Of a DNA stretch of 64,000 nt, positions 8,663 through 15,878 are shown piece after piece. The translations under genes were made by a program, and so were the position numbers. Source of the DNA: JAOUEA01 sp963825635 (GTDB lineage: Bacteria > Actinomycetota > UBA4738 > HRBIN12); contig CAWGTU010000001.1 in NCBI GenBank assembly GCA_963825635.1, forward strand, positions 1,674,001-1,738,000, given 5' to 3'. The notes under the pieces are model-generated. The model made no database searches and was not told where the DNA came from. It worked only from the letters and a program-made list of their open reading frames with translations. Within the stretch, counting starts at the first letter, position 1, and each line of letters opens with the position of its first letter.

Positions 8663-9988
8663 CTACCGGAACGTGTCGTTGGCCTCGGACTCCATCGCCG
8701 CGAGCGCGTCGTCGACGCTCTCGGTCCCCTGCAGCACGTTCAGCAGGTGCGGGTAGGCGATCTCGTACCAGAGCAGGTCGCGGTCGGGCAGGTTCCCGAC
8801 GTACTGGCCGTACTGCAGGATCGGGAACCACGCCTCGAAGTGCGGGTAGTCCGCGATCAGCTCCTCCTGCACGACACCCTCGGCGTTGGCCCGCAGCGCC
8901 GGCAGCGTGCCGGTCGCGACGTTCCAGGCGGCGGCGTTCTCCTCGTCCTGGGTCACGAACGAGACGAAGTCCCAGGCCACGTTGGCGGCCGGGCTGTTCG
9001 AGGAGACCGTGAGCCCCCAGCCGGAGTCGGCCACGAAGTCGGGCGTGTCGCCCAGCGTCGGCAGGGCGACGTACTCCGTCGCGTCGGCGACCTCAGGGAA
9101 GTCGGCCGCGTACTCGGGCACCACCCACGGACCCACGAGCCCCATCGCGCAGGCCTCCTCGAAGTAGCAGTCGCCGACCCAGTTCGCCGTGTCGTTGAAG
9201 AGCTCCGGATCGATGATGCCCTCGTCGACCATCGACTGCATCAGGGCGATCGCCTCACGCGCCTCGGGCGTGTCGATCGTGAACGACGCGCCGTCGTCGG
9301 CGAGGAACTGCCCGCCCCCCTGCAGGATCAACGAGAAGAACGAGTAGACGAGCCCGTCCGCCGCGGTGAAGTGATAGCCCGCGCGCGTGATCACGTCGTC
9401 CCGGGTCTCGGTCATCGCCTTGGCGTCGGCCTTGAACTCGTCCCACGTCGCCCACCCCGCGCTCGTATCGACGTCGGCGGCCTCGGCCAGCGCCGTGTTC
9501 ACGAGCGTCGCTCCGTACTCGATGTTGAACTCCTGCGGGAACCCGTAGAGCGTGTCGTCGCAGATGTATCCGCCGATCGGCGCCTCGAAGAACGCGGACT
9601 GCGCGTCGGCGACCGTCGAGATGTCCGACGGCACGGGCGCCAGGTTGTCGGCGTAGCTGCAGGTCCACGTGCCGAACATCTGCAGGATGTCGGCCTCGGT
9701 GCCGGCCGGCAGCGCCGTCTGCAGCGTCTGGATGTAGGAGTCGTAGTCGAACGTCTCGAACTCGAGCGTCACGTTCGGGTTCTCCGACTCGAACGCGGCC
9801 GCGAGATCCTTCAGGCCCTGGTTGAACGACTTGTTCTGGTGCGTCCACACACGAAGGGTGACCGGCTCGTCGGGAGCCGCCGTGCCGCCGGCGTCGCCGC
9901 CGGAGTCCTCGGAGCCGAACGTGCACGCCGACCCCAGCAGCAGGAGCGCCACCCCGACCGCCAGCCATCGCATGAACCGACGTCTCAT
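8663..9988 (-). CDS. sugar-binding lipoprotein of ABC transporter (family 1 extracellular solute-binding protein)
   Basis: This is the periplasmic-side receptor of the importer. The signal peptide has a basic start (MRRRFMRW), a hydrophobic core and a lipobox ending GSAC (Cys22). A Gly/Asp/Ser-rich linker follows, then a solute-binding domain opening VTLRVWTHQNKSF. The protein has 441 residues, normal for the family. AGGAG before the ATG supports the start. The ATG overlaps the stop of the upstream SIS gene (ATGA). Conserved aromatic residues are frequent, as expected for oligosaccharide binding. The ligand is unknown, though the linked GH4 enzyme suggests a glycoside. Confidence 0.92.
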   Translation of the reverse strand: MRRRFMRWLAVGVALLLLGSACTFGSEDSGGDAGGTAAPDEPVTLRVWTHQNKSFNQGLKDLAAAFESENPNVTLEFETFDYDSYIQTLQTALPAGTEADILQMFGTWTCSYADNLAPVPSDISTVADAQSAFFEAPIGGYICDDTLYGFPQEFNIEYGATLVNTALAEAADVDTSAGWATWDEFKADAKAMTETRDDVITRAGYHFTAADGLVYSFFSLILQGGGQFLADDGASFTIDTPEAREAIALMQSMVDEGIIDPELFNDTANWVGDCYFEEACAMGLVGPWVVPEYAADFPEVADATEYVALPTLGDTPDFVADSGWGLTVSSNSPAANVAWDFVSFVTQDEENAAAWNVATGTLPALRANAEGVVQEELIADYPHFEAWFPILQYGQYVGNLPDRDLLWYEIAYPHLLNVLQGTESVDDALAAMESEANDTFR

Positions 9989-10878
9989 GTGTTCGCTCCT
10001 TTCGCAGACAGCACCACGGACCGGGTGAGGTGCTGTGGATGGTCGGGGTCGAGCCCTCGCCGCTCGGCGAGCGCGAGGGTCAAGCGGTGGACTCGCACGA
10101 GCTCGGCCATCGGGTCGAGCGTCGCCGTGCGCACCGAGGCGCCGACGGCGCGCACGTCGTCGGCGATCGAGGGGTCGGGCGAGCCGAGCACCCACACGAG
10201 CGTGCGCGGTCCGGCGATGCTGATCGGGCCGTGTCGGTATTCCATGGCGGGGTAGGCCTCGGTGTAGGACCGGGTGGCCTCGCGGAGCTTGAGCGCCGCC
10301 TCATCGGCGATGCCGACGCTCCATCCGTGCCCAAGGAACACGAAGTGCTCGGCCTCGAGAGCCTCAGCGTCGACGGGCTCGTCGAGGGCCCGTTCCGCCT
10401 CGGCGATCACGTGGGTGAGGTCGTGTCCGAGGTGCGAGCGGAGCAGGGCGAGCGTCGAGGTCGCGAAGCGCGTCTGCACCACGGAACGCTCGTCGGCGAA
10501 CTCGAGCCCCACCACGTCGGAGGCGAGCGGGACGGCGGGCGACGACGGGACGCCGGTGATCACCGAGGTCCGGCGACCGGCCAGGTCGCCGAGCAGTCGC
10601 ACCACCTCGGACGTCGTGCCGCTCCGGCTGATCGCGACCACGCGATCGTACGTGCGATCGACCGGGAACTCCGAGGCCGGGAACGCGTCGGTCTCGCCGT
10701 GCCCGCCCGTTTCCCTGAGGACGGCGAACGCCCTCGCGATGTAGAGGGACGTGCCGCAGCCGACGGCCGCGACCCGCTCACCCGGGGCCGGAAGCGCCGC
10801 AGCCACCTCGGGCGCGAGCGCTGCAGCCCGGCGCCACGCCTCGGGCTGTGAAGCCACTTCCTGCGCGGTTTCGCTCAC
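9985..10878 (-). CDS. SIS-domain sugar isomerase/deaminase (GlmS-C/AgaS-like)
   Basis: This cytoplasmic protein of 297 residues is built of two SIS domains. The first carries VGCGTSLYIAR and SRSGTTSEVV, typical phosphosugar-binding loops. The second carries FLGHGWSVGIADEAALKLRE and the EYRHGPIS segment characteristic of the GlmS isomerase half. There is no glutaminase domain, so it should isomerise or deaminate a phosphosugar such as an amino-sugar phosphate. It is first in the operon, divergent from the DeoR regulator, whose inducers in this family are usually phosphosugars. An aldose/ketose or amino-sugar role is therefore plausible but not proven. Confidence 0.85.
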   Translation of the reverse strand: MSETAQEVASQPEAWRRAAALAPEVAAALPAPGERVAAVGCGTSLYIARAFAVLRETGGHGETDAFPASEFPVDRTYDRVVAISRSGTTSEVVRLLGDLAGRRTSVITGVPSSPAVPLASDVVGLEFADERSVVQTRFATSTLALLRSHLGHDLTHVIAEAERALDEPVDAEALEAEHFVFLGHGWSVGIADEAALKLREATRSYTEAYPAMEYRHGPISIAGPRTLVWVLGSPDPSIADDVRAVGASVRTATLDPMAELVRVHRLTLALAERRGLDPDHPQHLTRSVVLSAKGANT

Positions 10879-10967
10879 TAGAGCGGACTCTAGAGCAGAT
10901 TCGAGCGTGCGGTCAACGCAGCCGCGCGTCTAGCGCGCACGGCCCGGGGATGCGTATATTCGGGCCC
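10879..10967. promoter_or_regulatory. divergent promoter region between sugar operon and deoR-type regulator
   Basis: The 89-bp intergenic region has TATATT at 10955-10960, seven bases before the regulator ATG, consistent with a leaderless regulator transcript. Near the operon start the unit TAGAGC occurs twice with a related TCGAGC behind it (about 10883-10912), with CTCTAGAG forming a small palindrome. Repeats of this kind are plausible operators for the DeoR-family protein. The binding assignment is inferred. Confidence 0.5.
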
Positions 10968-11726
10968 ATGCGTCGGGCCGACCGGTTGAGCGAGATCCTC
11001 CAGGTGCTCTCGAACGACGGCGCCGCAGACGTCGGAGGGCTCGCTGCGAGGCTCGGCGTGTCGGAAGCGACCGTCAGACGCGATCTACAGCTCCTCGAGG
11101 AGCAGCGCATGCTCGCCCGCACGCACGGGGGGGCCGTAGCCAGTGACGTGATGTACGAGCTGCCGCTGCGCTACAAGGCCGCTCGCCACCAGACGGAGAA
11201 GGGCCGTATCGCCCGCGAGGCGGCGACGCGGGTGGCCGACGGCTCGGTCGTGGGGCTGACCGGCGGCACGACGACGACCGAGGTCGCACGGGCCCTGCTC
11301 GAGCGGCAGGGGCTCACGGTCGTCACGAACGCGCTGAACATCGCGGGCGAGCTCGCGATCCGCTCGGAACTGAAGCTCGTGGTCACCGGCGGCACCGCTC
11401 GGCCGGAGTCCTACGAGCTGGTCGGCCCCCTCGCAGAGCGGGCCCTCGACGACATGAACCTCGACATCGCGATCGTGGGGGTCGACGGGATCACGCCGGC
11501 CGAAGGGCTCACCACGCACCACGAGGTCGAGGCCCACACGAACCGGACGATGCTCGATCGGGCCAGGACGGTCGTCGTGGTGGCCGACAGCTCCAAGCTT
11601 GGACTCGTCGCGTTCGCCCGCATCTGTCCGCTCGATGCCGTCGACGAGCTCATCACCGATGTCGCCGCGGACGCATCGACGGTGGCGGCGATCCGGGAGG
11701 CCGGCGTGTCGGTCGCCACGGTCTGA
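10968..11726 (+). CDS. DeoR-family transcriptional repressor
   Basis: The N-terminal winged helix-turn-helix is visible in ADVGGLAARLGVSEATVRRD (about residues 20-40). A DeoR sensor domain follows, with the phosphosugar-binding signature GLTGGTTTTEVARAL and VVTNALNIAGELA, and KLVVTGGTARPE downstream. The protein has 252 residues, typical of the family. The first ATG after a TATATT box is taken as the start because spacing fits leaderless transcription. It is divergent from the sugar ABC/GH4/deoC operon and presumably represses it until a phosphosugar intermediate accumulates. Confidence 0.9.
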   Translation: MRRADRLSEILQVLSNDGAADVGGLAARLGVSEATVRRDLQLLEEQRMLARTHGGAVASDVMYELPLRYKAARHQTEKGRIAREAATRVADGSVVGLTGGTTTTEVARALLERQGLTVVTNALNIAGELAIRSELKLVVTGGTARPESYELVGPLAERALDDMNLDIAIVGVDGITPAEGLTTHHEVEAHTNRTMLDRARTVVVVADSSKLGLVAFARICPLDAVDELITDVAADASTVAAIREAGVSVATV

Positions 11727-11727
11727 C

Positions 11728-12798
11728 GTGGGGGCCGAACCCGACCTCGAGCGCCTGCGCGACCTGCCGCTTCGCTCCTATACCCCCCGCCCGGCGATCC
11801 GGCGGCCGGTGAGCGAGGTCTCACGAGCCCGGTCGCCCGTCGTCGACGTGCACGCGCATCTCGGGCGCTGGCTGACCGGTATCTGGGCGGTTCCCGACGT
11901 CGGGGCGCTCCTCGCCACGATGGACGAGTCCAACGTCGCCACCGTCGTGAACCTCGACGGCATGTGGGGCGACGAGCTCCACGCCAACCTCGCCCGGTAC
12001 GACGACGCCCATCCCGGGCGATTCGTCACGTTCGCGCAGTGGGACGGCTCGCTCGTGAGCGAGCACATCGACTTCGGCGAGCGCCTCGGTGCCCAGGTGC
12101 GCGAGGCGCTGGATGACGGGGCGCGAGGCCTCAAGGTCTGGAAGGACCTCGGCCTGCACCTGCGCGACCCGGAGGGCAGGCTGGTCATGCCCGACGACCC
12201 GCGGCTCGACCCCGTCTGGGATGCGTGCGCCGAAGCAGGCGTGCCCGTGCTGATCCACACGGGCGATCCGCTCGCGTTCTTCGAGCCGCTCGACGAGCAC
12301 AACGAGCGCCTGGAGGAACTCCTCGAGCACCCGGACTGGTGGTTCGGCGACCGGTCGCGGTTCCCGAGCTTCGACGAGCTCGCCGATCGGTTCGAATCGC
12401 TCGTGATCCGCCGTCCCGACGTGACGTTCATCGGGGCACACATGGCCGGGCTCGCCGAGGACCTCGGCCGCCTCGGCCGCATGCTCTCCGCCCACCCGAA
12501 CCTGTACGCCGACATCGCAGCCCGCGTGGCCGAGTTGGGCCGAGCCCCTCGCGCGACGGCGGCGCTGTTCGAGCGCCATGCCGACCGCCTCCTGTTCGGC
12601 AGCGACGGCGTGCCTCCGACGGCCGAGGAGTACGCCGGGGCGTTCCGCTTCCTGGAGACCGCCGACGAACACGTGCCGTACTCGCCCGATGCGCTGCCGC
12701 CGCAGGGTCGCTGGGCGATCTCGTGCCTCGACCTTCCCGACGCCGCGCTCGCCGAGGTGTACTCGGGGAACGCCAGACGGCTGCTCGGCCTCGGTTGA
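11728..12798 (+). CDS. amidohydrolase-2 family metal-dependent hydrolase
   Basis: This is a TIM-barrel protein of 356 residues. The N-terminal metal motif is VVDVHAHLG, a lysine strand (GARGLKVWKDLG) and VLIHTGDP follow, then TFIGAHMAG, and the C-terminal metal-binding aspartate lies in LLFGSDGVPP. These mark the amidohydrolase_2 clan of hydrolases, decarboxylases and lactonases. The GTG start comes one base after the deoR stop, so the two are probably co-transcribed. A lactonase or hydrolase role in the linked sugar pathway is possible, but I cannot name the substrate. Confidence 0.8.
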   Translation: MGAEPDLERLRDLPLRSYTPRPAIRRPVSEVSRARSPVVDVHAHLGRWLTGIWAVPDVGALLATMDESNVATVVNLDGMWGDELHANLARYDDAHPGRFVTFAQWDGSLVSEHIDFGERLGAQVREALDDGARGLKVWKDLGLHLRDPEGRLVMPDDPRLDPVWDACAEAGVPVLIHTGDPLAFFEPLDEHNERLEELLEHPDWWFGDRSRFPSFDELADRFESLVIRRPDVTFIGAHMAGLAEDLGRLGRMLSAHPNLYADIAARVAELGRAPRATAALFERHADRLLFGSDGVPPTAEEYAGAFRFLETADEHVPYSPDALPPQGRWAISCLDLPDAALAEVYSGNARRLLGLG

Positions 12799-12818
12799 TC
12801 GCTGCGAGGCCCCCTCCC

Positions 12819-13718
12819 TCAGTAACCCAGGCGGTCGAGCATCTTGGGGTCGCGCTGCCACTCCTTCATGACCTTGACGCGCAGGTCGAGGTAGACGTTC
12901 TTCCCCACCAGCGGTTCGATCTGTCCGCGCGCCCTCATCCCGATCATCTTCAGCGTCTGACCGCCCTTGCCGATCAGGATGCCCTTCTGCGAGTCGCGTT
13001 CCACGACGATGGACGCGTGGATGCGCTCGAGCCCGTCCTCGTGCTCGATCTCCTCGATCATGACGGCGACCGAGTGAGGGACCTCTTCACGCGTGACGGC
13101 CAACGCCTGCTCCCGCACGAGCTCGGCGATGCGCACCTCGATCGGCTGGTCGGTGATCTCGCCACCGGGGAAGAGCGCCGGACCCTCGGGCAAGCGCGCG
13201 ACGAGCAGGTCAAGCAGCGTGTCGACCCCGATGCCACCGACCGCGGAGACGGGCACGACCTCGTCCCAGTCCCCGAGCTCACCCGCCGCCGCGAGCTGCG
13301 GTATCACCTCGTGGTGGCGGATCCGATCGATCTTGTTCACGGCGCAGATGCGCGAGCCCGCGTTCGCCGAGGCGACCTGGTGCTCGTGGACGTACGCGTC
13401 GCCGCGACCGACCCCGCTCGCCGCGTCGACGACCTGCACGATCACGTCGACGCCTTCCACGGCATCGCTCACGAGGTCGTTCAGGCGCACCCCGAGCGCT
13501 GTACGGGGCTTGTGAAAACCGGGAGTGTCGGTGAAGACGATCTGCACCTCGTCGGTGGTCCGGATCGCGCGGATGTCACGCCTCGTCGTCTGCGGCTTGT
13601 CCGAGACGATCGCGACCTTCTCCCCCACCATGGCGTTCACGAGCGTCGACTTCCCGACGTTCGGCCGCCCGACGACGGCCACGATGCCCGATCGATGGCC
13701 CGCGGCCCGCTCGCTCAC
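12819..13718 (-). CDS. era: GTPase Era
   Basis: Era binds 16S rRNA and assists 30S ribosomal subunit maturation. The protein (299 residues) has the G1 loop GRPNVGKST near residue 17, switch region TTRRDIRAI, G3 DTPG and G4 NKID. The C-terminal KH RNA-binding domain shows GILIGKGGQTLKMIG. The GTG start overlaps the cdd stop (GTGA). It is the last gene of the phoH-ybeY-corC-cdd-era run, a standard actinobacterial arrangement. Confidence 0.96.
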   Translation of the reverse strand: MSERAAGHRSGIVAVVGRPNVGKSTLVNAMVGEKVAIVSDKPQTTRRDIRAIRTTDEVQIVFTDTPGFHKPRTALGVRLNDLVSDAVEGVDVIVQVVDAASGVGRGDAYVHEHQVASANAGSRICAVNKIDRIRHHEVIPQLAAAGELGDWDEVVPVSAVGGIGVDTLLDLLVARLPEGPALFPGGEITDQPIEVRIAELVREQALAVTREEVPHSVAVMIEEIEHEDGLERIHASIVVERDSQKGILIGKGGQTLKMIGMRARGQIEPLVGKNVYLDLRVKVMKEWQRDPKMLDRLGY

Positions 13719-14143
13719 GACCGCTGCCGGTCGAGATCGCTCGGACCGAAGGCGTCGGGCAGCAGCTCGTCGAGCGACCAGTAGGCACGGGACGACCCGT
13801 CGACCGACTCGGCGACCACGGCCATGCCCGGTCCACCGAACTCGAACAGCACCTGGCGGCAGCCGCCGCACGGCGGCGTCGGGTCGTCGGCGTCGGTCAC
13901 GACCGCCACCGCCCGGATCCCCGATGCCGCCCCCGAGGCCACCGCCGTCGCGACCGCGTTCCGCTCGGCGCAGACCGAGACCGGATAGCTCGCGTTCTCG
14001 ACGTTCACGCCGACGAAGACCTCGTCCCCCGCGAGCAGGGCCGCCCCGACATGGAAGCCGCTGTACGGCGCGTACGCGTTCGCGCGGATCTCGCGAGCCC
14101 TCGCGATCATCCGTTCCAACACCTCGGGTTCGATCGCCGTCAC
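13715..14143 (-). CDS. cdd: cytidine deaminase
   Basis: This homotetrameric-type enzyme deaminates cytidine and deoxycytidine in pyrimidine salvage. The protein has 142 residues with NAYAPYSGFHVGAALL at the N-terminus, the zinc/catalytic motif VCAERNAV and the second zinc motif PCGGCRQVL. The GTG start overlaps the upstream corC stop and its own stop overlaps era. Confidence 0.95.
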   Translation of the reverse strand: MTAIEPEVLERMIARAREIRANAYAPYSGFHVGAALLAGDEVFVGVNVENASYPVSVCAERNAVATAVASGAASGIRAVAVVTDADDPTPPCGGCRQVLFEFGGPGMAVVAESVDGSSRAYWSLDELLPDAFGPSDLDRQRS

Positions 14144-15414
14144 GGGGCCGGTTCCTCCACGAGCGCGTGCTCCGCGTCGGCGTCGCGCGTGATCAGCACC
14201 TTCTCGATCCGACGGCCTTTGACCTCCTCGGTCGTGAACGTGAGCCCGTCGATCCGGCACTCCTCGCCCTCGTCGGGGATGTGCCCGAGGATGTCGAGCA
14301 CGAGCCCGGCGACCGTGTCCCATTCCTCGTCGGGCAGGTCGAGCCCGAGCAGCTCGTTCACGTCGTCGATCGACGTCTTCCCGTTCACTCGGTACGCGCG
14401 TTCGCCGATCTGCTCGAACTCCGGCTCCTCGCGGTCGTACTCGTCGGTGATCTCCCCCACGAGCTCCTCGAGCAGGTCCTCGAGGGAGACCAGGCCGGTC
14501 ACCGAGCCGTACTCGTCGGTCACGAGCGCCATGTGGAACTTCTCGCGCTGCATCTCCTTCAGCAGGTCGGCGACCTTCTTCGATTCGGGCACGTAGTGCG
14601 CCTCACGGACGATGTCGGCGAGCGGCATGTCGTGCTTGCCCTGGTGCAGGGCCTTCAGCACGTCCTTGGCGAACACGATGCCGACCACGTCGTCGAGGTC
14701 CTCGTCGGCGTCGTAGACGGGGATCCGCGACGTGCCGTGGGTGAGCACCAGCGCCTGCACGTCGCGCAGCGCCTTGTCGTCCTCGATCGCGATGATGTCG
14801 GGCCTCGGGACCATCACCTCGCGCACGATCGTGTCGCCGAACTCGAAGATCGAGTGGATCAGCTGCTTCTCGCCCTCCTCGATCGAGCCCTCCTCGGAGC
14901 CCACCTGCGCCATCGAGCGGATCTCCTCTTCGCTGACGAACGGCCCGGCCTTGATTCCCTTGCCGGGCAGCAGCACGTTCGCGAGGCCGATCAAGGCCCG
15001 GGTCGGCCACGCGAGGAGGCGCCCCAGGAAGTACACGAGCGGCGAGAGCGCCAGCGCCATGCGATCGGAGTGCAGCACGCCGAACGTCTTGGACATCGCC
15101 TCGACGAACACGAAGTAGAGCAGCGTGAACACGAGCGACGCGATCGTGACGCCGAGGCTGCCGAACTCGTTCTCCGCGAGGATCGCGACCAGGATCGCCG
15201 ATCCGTTCTGCACGATCATCACCGCGAGGTACACCGAGTTCAGGTATCGAGGCGGGTCGGTCTCGAGCTTCACGAGCAGCGCGGCGTTGCGCCGACCCTC
15301 GTCCTCGAGGGCGAGCGCCTTCACGCGGGTCATGCGCGTGAGCGAGGACTCGGCCAACGCGAGGAGCGATCCGATCACGACCAGCAGCACGACGAGCGCC
15401 CACATCCAGGTCAC
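14140..15414 (-). CDS. CorC/HlyC-type transporter-associated protein (CNNM domain plus CBS pair)
   Basis: The protein has 424 residues. An N-terminal DUF21/CNNM membrane domain with three to four hydrophobic segments (WMWALVVLLVVIGSLLALAE at the start) is followed by two CBS repeats (around TIVREVMVPRPDIIAIE and SVTGLVSLEDLLEELVGEI) and a C-terminal CorC_HlyC acidic domain. Such proteins are implicated in Mg2+/Co2+ handling. The gene is sandwiched between ybeY and cdd, with 4-bp overlaps on both sides, its usual actinobacterial position. Confidence 0.92.
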   Translation of the reverse strand: MTWMWALVVLLVVIGSLLALAESSLTRMTRVKALALEDEGRRNAALLVKLETDPPRYLNSVYLAVMIVQNGSAILVAILAENEFGSLGVTIASLVFTLLYFVFVEAMSKTFGVLHSDRMALALSPLVYFLGRLLAWPTRALIGLANVLLPGKGIKAGPFVSEEEIRSMAQVGSEEGSIEEGEKQLIHSIFEFGDTIVREVMVPRPDIIAIEDDKALRDVQALVLTHGTSRIPVYDADEDLDDVVGIVFAKDVLKALHQGKHDMPLADIVREAHYVPESKKVADLLKEMQREKFHMALVTDEYGSVTGLVSLEDLLEELVGEITDEYDREEPEFEQIGERAYRVNGKTSIDDVNELLGLDLPDEEWDTVAGLVLDILGHIPDEGEECRIDGLTFTTEEVKGRRIEKVLITRDADAEHALVEEPAP

Positions 15415-15878
15415 GGCACCGTCACCCCGCTGTAGCGCTCCTGCCGAGACCACATCTCGGCGCGCTCACCGTCGGTCTCGTGATCGTAGCCGAGCACGTG
15501 GAGCACCCCGTGGACGACGAGCAGCCGGAGCTCCGCGTCCGGGTCGTCCGGGTTGTTCCGCACCGCCACGGCCGGTGCGATCACGACGTCACCCAACAGA
15601 CGGACGCCGTGCTCGTCCCGATCGTCGTCGTCGAGCGGGAACGACAGCACGTCGGTCGGACCGGCTTCATGCATGTAGCGCTCGTGCAACTCGGCGATCT
15701 CGTCGTCGTCGACGAACGAGAGCGAGAGTTCCGCTCGCTCGTGGCCCTCGGCCACCAGCGTGAGGCGCGCGAGGTCGGCCAACGCCTCCTCGTCGACCGC
15801 CGGCGCATCCGACCGGCGGTCCGACACGAGGACCCTGGGATGGCCGCCGTCGTCGTCGTTCATCGCGCCCGCGGTCAC
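15411..15878 (-). CDS. ybeY: rRNA maturation endoribonuclease YbeY
   Basis: A zinc-dependent single-strand endoribonuclease acting in 16S rRNA processing. The metal motif HGVLHVLGYDH is intact near the C-terminus, preceded by the family segment PTDVLSFPL. Length is 155 residues from the GTG that overlaps the phoH stop, normal for the family. Translational coupling to phoH fits their usual pairing. Confidence 0.94.
   Translation of the reverse strand: MTAGAMNDDDGGHPRVLVSDRRSDAPAVDEEALADLARLTLVAEGHERAELSLSFVDDDEIAELHERYMHEAGPTDVLSFPLDDDDRDEHGVRLLGDVVIAPAVAVRNNPDDPDAELRLLVVHGVLHVLGYDHETDGERAEMWSRQERYSGVTVP

Noticed and set aside
7562..10255. An 897-codon plus-strand frame opposite the permease and binding-protein genes
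   Set aside because: The composition (RDRRREHRR-like) is typical of antisense shadow. The minus-strand proteins have signal peptides, EAA loops and family motifs.
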